Shown piece by piece: positions 46,401 through 53,963 of a stretch of DNA of 64,000 bases. The stretch lies in contig DASVQI010000042.1 of assembly GCA_036389255.1 (NCBI GenBank), positions 43,390 to 107,389 on the forward strand, written 5' to 3'. Source of the stretch: JACVRN01 sp036389255 (GTDB taxonomy: Bacteria > Acidobacteriota > Blastocatellia > Pyrinomonadales > Pyrinomonadaceae). The translations under genes were made by a program, and so were the position numbers. The notes beneath the pieces are model-generated. The model did not search any database and was not told the origin of the DNA. It saw only the letters and a list, made by a program, of their open reading frames with translations. Position 1 is the stretch's first letter, and each line of letters begins with the position of its first letter.

Positions 46401-47301
46401 CTACTCCATTCAGAGCCTCGGCTTCAATGCCTTTTGAATGAAATTCTAAAATCTTCAAAACATTTAGTGACTGCTCAGCCGATTCGCCCGACTGTCGGAC
46501 TTTATCTGAAAGAGCCTTATCTTTTACTCTCGCGTTTACGGAACGTGATAATGCTAAAGCTTGATTTAGTTTCTCTCTTGCAGAAAGGGAATCCGCGCCT
46601 GATTTAACAGCCAGTTTTTGTCCTTCCATTAAAAGGCTCTGCGCGTTCTGTAATTCTTTATTTATTTCTACAATGATGGCATATATTTCCGGTGTAACTG
46701 GGGCAAGCTGTTTAATTTGTTGGGCTGTTAGTTCTTTTAGATAGTTGTCTTGCAATTCTTCCCATCCGGCTAATGCTTCTTTTAGTTTATTGACGACAAG
46801 TTCTCTTTCTTTTCTGTTTCTCGCAGTCATTCCTTCGACAAACACTCGTTCTACTTCAACCCGCCGTTTATCTTTCTCGGTTGCTGTTCGTGAAGCCTCA
46901 CGTTTGATTGTGTAGCTGCCTTTTTTAACTTTCGCGTCTGAGTTGGCAACTTCCAAAATGAAACTGCCTGATTTTTCCGCCACAAATGTTAAAATTTCAA
47001 AACCTTCTTTACCGTTCGGGCTATCCATCATTGCTAAGACATTGCCGTTCGCATCAAGCAACTTGAGTGTGACATCAACGCCTTTTTGTTCTATGCGGAC
47101 TTGGAAAAATTCATCAGCTCGAAAATCGAATTTGTAACGATGTGTTTCTGCGCCCGTCACCTCGCGTTCGAATGTTTGATTCGGCAATAGTTCTTGAATA
47201 TGACTAGGCGTTTGCCCAAAAGCCCAAGTAACAAACAGCATCATAGCTAGAACTGCTAAATTATAACGAAAGCGAATTGGAGAGAGATTAAGCTGCTGCA
47301 T
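43492..47301 (-). CDS. Secreted TPR-CHAT protease-like protein
   Basis: 1269 residues. Signal peptide at about 8-30 (FRYNLAVLAMMLFVTWAFG). A pre-peptidase-like beta domain follows (about 35-135), then a long helical TPR array (about 140-780), a coiled coil (about 830-890) and a C-terminal CHAT domain (about 960-1269). The caspase-like dyad is present: H1092 in HIASHFN and C1141 in LSACNTAM. A good GGAG ribosome site precedes the ATG. CHAT domains are cysteine proteases related to caspases and separase; this one should act outside the cytoplasm because of the signal peptide. Its start lies close to attC copy 1, so it may be the neighbouring cassette, but no complete attC is seen behind its stop. 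Confidence 0.85.
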   Translation of the reverse strand: MQQLNLSPIRFRYNLAVLAMMLFVTWAFGQTPSHIQELLPNQTFEREVTGAETHRYKFDFRADEFFQVRIEQKGVDVTLKLLDANGNVLAMMDSPNGKEGFEILTFVAEKSGSFILEVANSDAKVKKGSYTIKREASRTATEKDKRRVEVERVFVEGMTARNRKERELVVNKLKEALAGWEELQDNYLKELTAQQIKQLAPVTPEIYAIIVEINKELQNAQSLLMEGQKLAVKSGADSLSAREKLNQALALSRSVNARVKDKALSDKVRQSGESAEQSLNVLKILEFHSKGIEAEALNGVAQTYANLNEREQSIDFSKQALSIYQEIFSDKSFQNLSVGDFKGILLKPKLAFTSTLVSIGHDLDNYFGKSEEGLKYLTQAVESYHSLYQETQDQQFKLLEANTLTQIGLVYGRESKGNDKAIEFLIKSLKIYQSLPNQSENVARTFSSIASHQSLNYDFENALRTLDKALAIYRENNDKGGQSTILRQIGVIYWVLNNKTKVAEYANQNLSILQSPDFEENWKKKLNTNGFGIYEELYDALVKQNRLDNIAYSYRLLENYQKSLEYYEKALLIAPSLKDVRTVRLSTNAVAYTFAKLEKWDKAAEFYKQAFGLSRKQGVKEDIADDLKDVGWALLEGGRPSEALTYQNEALLIYQSISVNEGKAFSVSFSGLLNEISRSHYALGNKRLAIFYGKRAVNAMQGERQRLQNLDPVSQKGFLERKSKHYRGLVDWLIAEGRVAEAEQVLPIIKEDEYFDYQRRDPKVAGELLDRISLTDDEHNALKRFEELTSQIAALGKKYEALEKESKNFEVGKFPRQAHLDELNKELADARTAFNNFLEELVVKFRNPATRPTDLSVLGVPATRALLNQINQPRTVIISTIVGEDSLNLIVTTTEASHAHTIEIKAADLNKLVLKFRAAVKNPNIDPRIVGKELYDKLFPSDLQKELVNVKADTIVWSLDGTLRYAPLAALWDGKQYLVEKYANSVITLASRNKLKQSSSRRANWTVLGVGVSQGGTIKGADGTSLAFASLPSVPEELCNVVNDPRKRIFCTRRTSGRSGVLSGRNLADDEFTLESFKRNLGRYSVVHIASHFNLNVGSENDSFLLLGGTNEEERKLTMAAMRKELNMKFAGVELLTLSACNTAMSSSDTANGAEIESFGALAQNQGAKSVLATLWPIADSSTRDLMIAFYRDLAINPLIGKAAALKKAQLVLLQGKYKVGETPLWRRELKMELRGVAGNQLPQFNRDAKARYAHPYYWSPFILIGDWR

Positions 47302-47393
47302 CGCGTATTTCTCCTATTCTTTAATGAGAGGAACGCCAAAGGCTTGCACAGGATTTGCCATTCATTCTAACTATTACTTCACCACCCTCTAGC

Positions 47394-47503
47394 GTCTAAC
47401 GCTCGAATTAACCTGCGCCAAGCATATAGCATTCAAGATGAGGGGAACAATTCAAGGATGAAAGCCCTGCTGTCGGGGCGTCGGGTTGAATGAGTTGTTA
47501 GAC
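47394..47503 (-). repeat. attC site 1 (lone copy in element 2)
   Basis: 110 bases with cores GTCTAAC (left) and GTTAGAC (right), inner boxes CGAATTAACC and GGGTTGAATGAGTT. Same layout as the array at 52-64 kb. It follows the stop of the gene at 47555. Confidence 0.85.
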
Positions 47504-47554
47504 ATGTGCGCCTTATTAAGATGAACGGAGTCATAACACTAGCCTTCGTCAGTC

Positions 47555-48664
47555 TCACTCGCTAAACCACTTTGCAACGCTTGGAAAGTCAAATCTCCAA
47601 GCACTTAAGATGGAAGTAATAAATAGGGCATCGAGAAAACCTCCCCATTTTTTGGCTTCAGAAGATCGCGTCTCTCTATATTCAAATTGTTTTCCTGATT
47701 TAGACCATAATTCGAACCACTTAAGCTCTATGTACTGTCGTGGCACGGCGATAAAGAAAACGCCTACAATTGTAAGTGCAATTTGGGCAGCAAGCAGATT
47801 GCTTGTTTTACCAAGAGGCGACACAGCCCAAATGTAAAAATTTACTGTGTAGGTTGCTGCCAACCCCTTTATAAGTAAGTAGGCGATTGTGAAAGACTGC
47901 AATTTCTCATAAAGAACATCAAATGAATCTATCCGGTCTGGGTCATCTGCGCTACCAGCACGCATGACCTCGGCGGTAAGTGATAAGAAGCATGCTACTC
48001 CTAGTAACGTCAAGAAAAGTAGTGAGAAATTGAGAACTACATAATAATATCCAACCCGATTAAGCGTTCTTTGCCCTTCACCAAGATCATGCATGAACCA
48101 GTAGACGCGCGCCTTAGCGGCATCCTGAATAGCAGGATTCAACACATCGTCCATGTAGTTCGTGATAAAGATAGTACAAAGCAGGAGTGCCAAAAAAAAT
48201 ACTGCGTAAATTCTGTAAAGACTGCGCGGGCGCGGATCGGGTTCGGCTTTAGCGTCTGCGTAATCAGCGAGAAAGCTCCACTCCTTAATTGTGCGCGCGA
48301 TTAGACAACAAGCCAAGGCGCAATAAGTTGGACAAACCAGAACATATAGGAAAATGTTCCATCCGTCTTGGATGAAATAGCGTCTCGTTGGATCAGAACC
48401 GAAAAGCGTGCCTTCAGTGAAACAGAGGAAAGCCGTCACGAAAAAGCAGAAGAAAAGAGCAATACCTAATGAAACAGAAAAAAGTCGTTTCGGGTCCACC
48501 TCGCCAAGGCTTTTGCGGAGGTCAACTGGTATGCTTGGCGAGATCATTAAGAAAAGTTGAACGAATATTGCTCTTATCGGCCCCTTCACAAAGCGCTCAA
48601 AGAAGATCACAAAATATTTGAGCGGAGTAACTCGCCAGTCTGAATATGGAGAATCCTTTGGCAT
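47555..48664 (-). CDS. Multi-span membrane protein in an integron-type cassette
   Basis: 369 residues with about seven to eight hydrophobic segments (for example VSLGIALFFCFFVTAFLCF, IYAVFFLALLLCTIFITNY, YYYVVLNFSLLFLTLLGVACFL). No family recognised. It is followed 50 bases on by attC site 1, so it was captured as a cassette. Directly upstream of its start is CTAATGCCCAAA, a weak match to an attC left half, which would be the expected boundary. Confidence 0.7.
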   Translation of the reverse strand: MPKDSPYSDWRVTPLKYFVIFFERFVKGPIRAIFVQLFLMISPSIPVDLRKSLGEVDPKRLFSVSLGIALFFCFFVTAFLCFTEGTLFGSDPTRRYFIQDGWNIFLYVLVCPTYCALACCLIARTIKEWSFLADYADAKAEPDPRPRSLYRIYAVFFLALLLCTIFITNYMDDVLNPAIQDAAKARVYWFMHDLGEGQRTLNRVGYYYVVLNFSLLFLTLLGVACFLSLTAEVMRAGSADDPDRIDSFDVLYEKLQSFTIAYLLIKGLAATYTVNFYIWAVSPLGKTSNLLAAQIALTIVGVFFIAVPRQYIELKWFELWSKSGKQFEYRETRSSEAKKWGGFLDALFITSILSAWRFDFPSVAKWFSE

Positions 48665-49229
48665 TTCAGTCCCTCACCTCATTGCTATCCAATAGCCACT
48701 TTAAGAAGAAACAGATCTAATGCCCAAACTCGCACTCCGTATGAAGCATTCAACTCGCATCGAGTAATCAAGCATGACAGGATTGATTAAGCTTATTAGC
48801 CTTTGGGCCGTTCGATTCTTATTAATCTTTTCTTTCCTTCTCCTCGTTGTTACCTTCACGTCACCTTGGCTAATGGGGCATGCCCCTGTTGCTGGCATAA
48901 ACTCTGAGTTTCGGCTGCACGTTGAACATTGATATTTTATAAGCTCACCTTTAACGCCTGAATTCAGTCGCAATCAAAGGTCGTGAGGCTAATAAGACGG
49001 CCTTATTAGCAGGATAGCGAGGAATGAGACGCTGATAAATTATTGCTGTGTGATGTAATTGTCAACAGAAATGCTGATTCAGTTACACCACTGCCACAAC
49101 GAAAAGTGGCTTGACAATTGATCTGAGAGGAAATATTTTATCCGCGTTTTATCCCTGCTCTTTCTCGCCGACGAATCCTTTTTCGTTGGCCTCACGTTCA
49201 CGATGGTTGTTCTTTTGAAGGAGTACGTC

Positions 49230-49325
49230 ATGTCCATTCAAACTCAAAAGATACCTCTCGTTGTTCTATCCTTCTCCGTGTGCTTTCGACTCAATCATTC
49301 CAGAAAACGCGATTGCGTTAATTAA
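49230..49325 (+). CDS. Possible 31-residue leader peptide
   Basis: A short frame with a very good ribosome site (GAAGGAG, five bases before the ATG) in the otherwise gene-free stretch 48665-49510. The peptide (MSIQTQKIPLVVLSFSVCF...) has one hydrophobic segment. It may be a leader or a decayed start of a secreted protein; support is only the ribosome site. Confidence 0.25.
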   Translation: MSIQTQKIPLVVLSFSVCFRLNHSRKRDCVN

Positions 49326-49510
49326 AAGCAGTTTGCGCTGCTCGTCACTGAAAATTCGAAATCCCTGTTCTCATTTCCCTAACAAGTTAAAACGGATGAA
49401 TGAAAGGCCAACTTTCATTACCGTTAACTTACAGTGACAATCAGGGAACTCGCCGGAGCCGATTCCACCGTCACTCTCTTTGCTCCAACGTCCCTAAAAG
49501 GAGACAGATT

Positions 49511-50695
49511 ATGCCAGATAATCCTAACTGCACGCCGTTCCCGCCGGTCGTTGATGGGACTCCGGGTAGCAGATATAAACTCAACGGCCCGCAGGTCGAA
49601 CCGACTGCGGGTTATTGGACGACAGGCCCTTGCGCAATACCCTGCGTCGTAAGGGTTTCAGAGCTTCTTCCTTTCACCGACAATCCGAAGAATAAGGACT
49701 GCTATTTCCCTCCTTACCCTTCCGATCCCAAAGTTATCAAGAAAGAGCTTGACGACCTACATCAACGCGAGATGAATAGGGACAAGCCACTGCCGGCAGG
49801 GACGATTAGTAAATTCCTGCAACTGCGCCCGCCGCCGCTTGGTGCCGTCTACTGCTTGGAGCGGGAGCAGAAGCCTCTGAAAACACTTATGGAGCAATGT
49901 TCGCTGAGCGATCAAGATAAGCCGCCTGTAATTCAGACGGGGCGCGAGTTGGCGCGCTACTTTGAGGCGGAGACGCCGGGCATAGCGCACCGTCAGGCCC
50001 TCAACTGCTTGATTACAAGCTGCGACCTCTCGCCCGTGCGACAGGCTCGCATCTGGATGGCACTGGACGTGGCAATCTATAGCGCGCTGATAGCGGCGTG
50101 GTACTACAAGTGGGCGAGTGATCGCCCCTGCGTAGCCTATCGCCCCCGGCCTTGGGAAGTGGATAACAGTCTCAAGGTTCTCTTCGACAAGTGCGTTAAT
50201 AAGACGGGCTGTGCCGACGATGGAGACAGGTTATTCCCGAACCCGACGCCGGGCACTCCGCGACACCCTGCCTATCCTTCCGGCCATAGCACCTATAGCG
50301 GTGCGGGCAGCGAGCTTCTCACCTATTTCTTTCCAGATGAGAAAGCGGAACTCGACAAGCTTGCTAATAATATTGGTGAAGCGCGACTGTGGGCCGGGAT
50401 ACACTGGAACTCAGACCACGTATTCGGTCAGCGATTAGGTCGTTGCGTGGCGCGCATGGTCATCTCGCAACTTGAAGCCGACGGAGTACCCAAGCCTATG
50501 AAACCTCCGGCACACACACCCGCCAACGAAAACAAGCCCGCTCCGAGTAAGGAAGAAGTGCGCGTTGCAGCTTACGAAGAGCGTAGCGAATGCTTGAACG
50601 AACCGACCAAGCAGCCCTGCTTCCCGCCGCTCCCGAATTGCAAAGACGATAAGGAACACGGCGCGATTCAGAACGTGCAGCAAGGCGCTCGATAA
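49511..50695 (+). CDS. PAP2/vanadium-haloperoxidase-like protein
   Basis: About 394 residues from the ATG at 49511, chosen for the AAGGAG in front of it. The three active-site segments of the superfamily are present: K-x4-RP type in YKWASDRPCVAYRP, PSGHSTYSG, and ARLWAGIHWNSDHVFG. The pattern is that of bacterial vanadium-dependent haloperoxidase-like proteins rather than small membrane phosphatases, because no membrane spans are seen. Halide oxidation versus phosphatase activity cannot be decided. The C-terminus is Pro/Lys-rich and has several cysteines. It is on the plus strand, against the direction of the cassettes, and ends in a good terminator. Confidence 0.82.
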   Translation: MPDNPNCTPFPPVVDGTPGSRYKLNGPQVEPTAGYWTTGPCAIPCVVRVSELLPFTDNPKNKDCYFPPYPSDPKVIKKELDDLHQREMNRDKPLPAGTISKFLQLRPPPLGAVYCLEREQKPLKTLMEQCSLSDQDKPPVIQTGRELARYFEAETPGIAHRQALNCLITSCDLSPVRQARIWMALDVAIYSALIAAWYYKWASDRPCVAYRPRPWEVDNSLKVLFDKCVNKTGCADDGDRLFPNPTPGTPRHPAYPSGHSTYSGAGSELLTYFFPDEKAELDKLANNIGEARLWAGIHWNSDHVFGQRLGRCVARMVISQLEADGVPKPMKPPAHTPANENKPAPSKEEVRVAAYEERSECLNEPTKQPCFPPLPNCKDDKEHGAIQNVQQGAR

Positions 50696-50714
50696 TAGTA
50701 GAAAGTTAAATGGG

Positions 50715-50758
50715 AAAGCGGTCGGGAACATTCTGAGCAAAAGAGCCTCGACCGCTTT
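50715..50758 (+). terminator. Terminator after the PAP2-type gene
   Basis: Stem AAAGCGGTCG (50715-50724) with CGACCGCTTT (50749-50758), followed by TCTTTCC; 20 bases after the stop codon. Confidence 0.7.
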
Positions 50759-50805
50759 TCTTTCCATTTCCATCTGGGGGACTCGGTGTTGGCTCTAAGA
50801 TCGTA

Positions 50806-50827
50806 GGTAGACAAACTGGTAGACAAA
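50806..50827 (+). repeat. Tandem GGTAGACAAA repeats, arm-like sites of element 2
   Basis: Copies at 50806-50815 and 50818-50827, 12 bases apart; a third at 43413-43421 at the other end of element 2. Same spacing as the GGACACATT pair of element 1. Confidence 0.5.
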
Positions 50828-50948
50828 TCTTTCTAGTTTGTTCATCATACTTAACTCAGTGAATCTAAGTTGAGTAAAAAGCTCAAATAAATGGGCTGTA
50901 TTCAACTTAATTCACCGTAGTAATCTCAGTTAATCTACCTGCATCGTT

Positions 50949-50992
50949 CTTTTAACCAGTGGGTCGCAGGTTCGAGTCCTGCTCAGCTCATC
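50949..50992 (+). repeat. Attachment site copy 3
   Basis: 44 bases of the tRNA-Lys 3' end with one change (CTCAGCTC for CTCGGCTC). It is the right border of element 2 and the left border of a broken element 3. Confidence 0.88.
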
Positions 50993-51008
50993 TTTATATT
51001 TAATAACT

Positions 51009-51059
51009 TAGGGGCAGCCGCCGAGCTGCCCCTATTGCCTTGTGTGCCTATGGTGTGCC
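51009..51059 (+). other. Terminator hairpin and GTGTGCC repeats after att copy 3
   Basis: Stem TAGGGGCAGC / GCTGCCCCTA (51009-51018, 51025-51034), the third terminator of this kind. GTGTGCC occurs at 51042-51048 and 51053-51059, 11 bases apart, a third set of arm-like repeats. The remaining sequence to 51170 shows no gene. Confidence 0.45.
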
Positions 51060-51170
51060 AGATTCCAAAAAGCTATTTTCTTTGCGCGCCATGTAGCATT
51101 CGCTCTAGCTTATCAGTAGCTGACTATTGCATATTAGGCAAGACGTGAGAATAAGTATCCAACGTCAAGA

Positions 51171-51587
51171 CTATGCCTCATGGCCTAACCTCTCGGAAAC
51201 CGATTTTTGGATTCTCACCGGCAGACAGCAGTAAAGTGGCGCACGCGTGACGAAGGTCGTAAAGCCTGAAGGTCTTAAGCAGTCTCGCCTTTCAACTATC
51301 TTCTTAAAATGTCTGTTGCGGAGATTGCGCCAATGAAAAGGTGTACCAAGCTCACTTGCAAATACAAGATCGTGCTTTTGATAAGCAGAGCCAAGCTTTA
51401 ATAGATGCTCGGACTGCTCTTTCCTATGCGGCCTCAAAGCATTTAACGTAACTTGAGTTAAAGGAATATTGCGGGGGCTCTGTGGGGTCTTAGGTTCCTC
51501 GAACTTCCACCCGCCGCCCCCTAAAAAGTCGTAAAGTACTTGGAGTTCTCGCCTATACCTTTTCTCAGTGTAGTAAATCATCACCAA
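51171..51587 (-). pseudogene. C-terminal fragment of a tyrosine integrase (element 3 remnant)
   Basis: The frame reads a typical integrase third quarter: GGGWKFEEPKTPQSPRNIPL, then LVFASELGTPFHWRNLRNRHFK. After a frameshift the second frame continues with FRLYDLRHACATLLLSAGENPK, and the first frame resumes with SERLGHEA and a stop, so the HxxR and H motifs are in different frames. The arm-binding and core-binding parts are missing: upstream the sequence changes abruptly into half an attC site at about 51600. It is non-functional. It belonged to another element using the same tRNA-Lys site. Confidence 0.85.
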
Positions 51588-51601
51588 AGAAATGTTATTG
51601 T

Positions 51602-51628
51602 GGCGTCGGGTCGAATGAGTTGTTATGC
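51602..51628 (-). repeat. Half attC site at the edge of the array
   Basis: Only the right half is present: GGCGTCGGGTCGAATGAG and core GTTATGC (51622-51628). It is closely related to the right half of attC site 1 (47477-47503). The left half has been lost where the integrase fragment joins. Confidence 0.75.
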
Positions 51629-51671
51629 CTTGCCTTCAATTCCCGCAATTCTACTGCTCATTGTAATTCCT

Positions 51672-51938
51672 CTATGAAATTACTCGACCTCGACTCAATG
51701 TCGAATGATGAATTAGCCAATACATACCAGCCACGAAAACTCCACCTAAGAGGACAGCAAATGCCCACACCATCGGGCCAACCAACATTGTACCTGTGCC
51801 CCGCCGATGTAGCAGACCTCCATCGCGCGCCACACTTGCCGCGAATATCACATGAATGACAATCGTCAATATCCAGATAATTGGAATGAAGGTTGAACTA
51901 AGCCACGTTAGCTGCCGAATAAATTCTGTTCCCATCAT
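51672..51938 (-). CDS. Cassette: small membrane protein with two to three spans
   Basis: 88 residues with AGGAG before two adjacent ATG codons. Hydrophobic segments at about 13-36 (TFIPIIWILTIVIHVIFAAS) and 50-76 (MLVGPMVWAFAVLLGGVFVAG). The style and size are common for gene-cassette proteins, but no function is known. It stands just before the half attC and shares its cassette with the gene at 51991, because no complete attC separates them; a TTAGGCGCGGCC at 51962-51976 may be the scar of one. Confidence 0.7.
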   Translation of the reverse strand: MMGTEFIRQLTWLSSTFIPIIWILTIVIHVIFAASVARDGGLLHRRGTGTMLVGPMVWAFAVLLGGVFVAGMYWLIHHSTLSRGRVIS

Positions 51939-51990
51939 ATTCTCCTAAAGGATAAGTTAGAGGCATTAGGCGCGGCCACGGCTTAATTCT

Positions 51991-52425
51991 CTATTCATTT
52001 GAGCTATTGCTCCAATCTCCGCCGGCACCCCCACCGTCAAAATCACCGCCGCCGCCGAAACCGCCAAAGTCACTTCCGGTGCTGGAATCTATGCCGCCGG
52101 AATCCCAACTGCTCCCGAAATCTATGCTACTAGTATTCACACTACTATCTATACTGTTCACCGTTGAATCAGCAGCATAATTGCCTGAAGTGCTATCGTT
52201 GCAGTCTATATTATCCGCGTGGTGGATTGGACTATGTGCGACATTATGATGCAACCATAGGTTAGTATGTTCGACATGGTTGGTCTGACCTCGATTCGTC
52301 CAACCTATTCTTCTGTTACTTCGAAAATTTGACTCTAGACCTCGTACCACTGCTACTATACTTATAACGATGACTATGGCTGAACATATGAGGACGAATA
52401 GAAAGATGATGATGAATAACAGCAT
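51991..52425 (-). CDS. Cassette: membrane anchor with Gly/Ser-rich tail
   Basis: About 144 residues from the ATG at 52425, which has GGAGG five bases before it (better than the ATG nine codons upstream). One N-terminal membrane span (MLLFIIIFLFVLICSAIVIV), then a basic patch, a His/Asn-rich middle and a low-complexity tail of G, S and D ending in GGWSNSSNE-like sequence. The tail resembles the ends of TPM-domain or secretion-associated small membrane proteins, but no family can be named. AT-richer and repetitive, so the start and reality are moderately sure. Confidence 0.6.
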   Translation of the reverse strand: MLLFIIIFLFVLICSAIVIVISIVAVVRGLESNFRSNRRIGWTNRGQTNHVEHTNLWLHHNVAHSPIHHADNIDCNDSTSGNYAADSTVNSIDSSVNTSSIDFGSSWDSGGIDSSTGSDFGGFGGGGDFDGGGAGGDWSNSSNE

Positions 52426-52498
52426 AATGCCTCCAATCAAGGATGAGAGCATCAGCCTACGCTCATGTCAACGCTTTGTCTAGCATTTAATTACTAGC

Positions 52499-52608
52499 GC
52501 CTTACGCCCGAATTAACCCGCCCCGCGCGAGCAGCATTCAATCTACAACGCGAGGAAGAACGATAAAAGGAATGCTATGGCGGGCTCCGGTTGAATGAGT
52601 TGCTAGGC
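52499..52608 (-). repeat. attC site 2
   Basis: 110 bases; cores are degenerate, GCCTTAC on the left and GCTAGGC on the right, the only site with both cores off-consensus. Confidence 0.75.
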
Positions 52609-52628
52609 GCGGGATGATATAAATCTTT

Positions 52629-53807
52629 TCAGTTCACACGTCTACTATCTTCAGGTTTAGCTAACTTAAATGAATCAAGAAATTTTGTTGCTCTTGACTC
52701 ATCAAACAGACCGCTATCAGGAGCTAATAGCTCTTTGGGAGTGGCGACTATTATCTGATAAAGACGATTTCCAACAGCAATTTTTTTAGATCTAATTATG
52801 GTGCCATCAGGAGTTGCAACCTTCATCATACGCCCCGGATGCCCATCTAGGGAAATGTCAGTTTCAACGAGCACTTTGCCGTTAATCCGCGTTACTGAGT
52901 TGTCTCGCGTATTGTTAAGAAATCTGTTAAGTACCTCTGGTTTTCGCTCAATGTCAAACGGGAAAATCGTGTAGAAAATTGAGTAATAAGCAGATGTTCT
53001 TAATACGTATTCGCGTGCCTCTGCCCGTCCGTATGGAGTATCAAACGACTTGTCGCTTTCGGTGGGTGTCCCTGGAAGCATTACTGTAAACTGGCCTTGC
53101 GGCGAGGAATACTCTTTCCAAGCGTTCGCATTATATTCAATGGCAGGAGGCGGAGGGCTTTCAGGTGCATTTGAGCCGGAGGTTTTTGTACTTTCCGGTT
53201 TAGTTAATTTGAATGAATCAAGAAATTTTGCCGCTCTCGACTCATTAAACCGACCTTCATCAGGTGTTAGTGTCTCTTTAGGAGTAGTGATTGTAATCTG
53301 ATAGAGACGATTCCCAACCGCATACATTTTAGTTCTGGCTATATTTCCATTGGGTTCAACGGTCTTCATCATACGCCCTGGATGCCCGTCGAGGGAGATT
53401 TTAGTCTCACTTAATACCTTGGCCTTAGAATTTGCTACTGCGCTATCGCGTATCTTATCAAGAATTTTGTCGAGTTCTTGCGTATCTTCCTCTAAATTCA
53501 ATGCAAAATCTGTATAGACGACCATGTATTCGGCAGATGTTCTCAGTAGATAAATACGTGAATCAAACCGTCCTAACGGAGTATCATACGATTTGTCCCT
53601 GTCTATTGGCATTCCTGGAAACATAATTTTAAATCGCCCCTGTGACGAGGAATACTCTTTCCAGACGTTCGGATTACTTTCAACTGCATTAGGTAACGGG
53701 ACAGCTACGCCTGGAGTTGGTACGGTTCTACTCTCCTGAGAGAGGCACAGGAGAGGACTTATAGTAAGAACAACGATTAGTAGAAAAGATCGTATAAGGT
53801 AATTCAA
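52629..53807 (-). CDS. Cassette: secreted protein with an internal duplication
   Basis: 392 residues, TTG start behind AAAGGAG. Signal peptide at about 1-24 (SFLLIVVLTISPLLCLS). Two tandem copies of a domain of about 160 residues (about 45-205 and 225-387) share WKEYSS-QG-F, FPG/LPG-P, SYDTPLGR/SFDTPYGR, ISLDGHPGRMMK, AVGNRLYQI and a C-terminal ESRA-KFLDSFKL. A Pro/Ser-rich linker joins them. No catalytic motif is recognised; it is likely a periplasmic or outer-surface binding protein. attC 2 follows its stop. Confidence 0.75.
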   Translation of the reverse strand: MNYLIRSFLLIVVLTISPLLCLSQESRTVPTPGVAVPLPNAVESNPNVWKEYSSSQGRFKIMFPGMPIDRDKSYDTPLGRFDSRIYLLRTSAEYMVVYTDFALNLEEDTQELDKILDKIRDSAVANSKAKVLSETKISLDGHPGRMMKTVEPNGNIARTKMYAVGNRLYQITITTPKETLTPDEGRFNESRAAKFLDSFKLTKPESTKTSGSNAPESPPPPAIEYNANAWKEYSSPQGQFTVMLPGTPTESDKSFDTPYGRAEAREYVLRTSAYYSIFYTIFPFDIERKPEVLNRFLNNTRDNSVTRINGKVLVETDISLDGHPGRMMKVATPDGTIIRSKKIAVGNRLYQIIVATPKELLAPDSGLFDESRATKFLDSFKLAKPEDSRRVN

Positions 53808-53835
53808 TTTGTTTCTCCTTTCACTTAGAACTAAT

Positions 53836-53944
53836 GCTTAACGCCCGAATTAACCGGGCGCGGGCGACCAGCACAAAAGGCTATGGAACAATTCAACGAT
53901 GAAAGAAATGCTATCCCGCGCTCCAGTTGAATGAATTGTTAGGC
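53836..53944 (-). repeat. attC site 3
   Basis: 109 bases; cores GCTTAAC and GTTAGGC. Confidence 0.85.
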
Positions 53945-53963
53945 GTCGTGGTTACAGACAATC

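Larger units (their letters stand above)
43364..50992. mobile_element. Integrative element 2 (about 7.6 kb, no integrase)
   Basis: Bounded by the second and third copies of the tRNA-Lys 3' end. GGTAGACAA occurs just inside its left end (43413-43421) and twice, 12 bases apart, inside its right end (50806-50815, 50818-50827); these differ from the repeats of element 1, so it is a separate element. It carries a CHAT protein, a membrane protein with a lone attC site, and a PAP2-type protein. No recombinase gene, so it needs help to move or is decayed. Confidence 0.6.

Noticed and set aside
48710..48726. CTAATGCCCAAA as the lost left half of an attC
   Set aside because: Its position fits a cassette boundary, but the match is short and imperfect, so it is not listed as a site.
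48701..48973. 90-codon ORF on the minus strand with a CSTC motif
   Set aside because: No ribosome site, odd composition and no family; it lies in a gene-free stretch near an element border, so chance is more likely.
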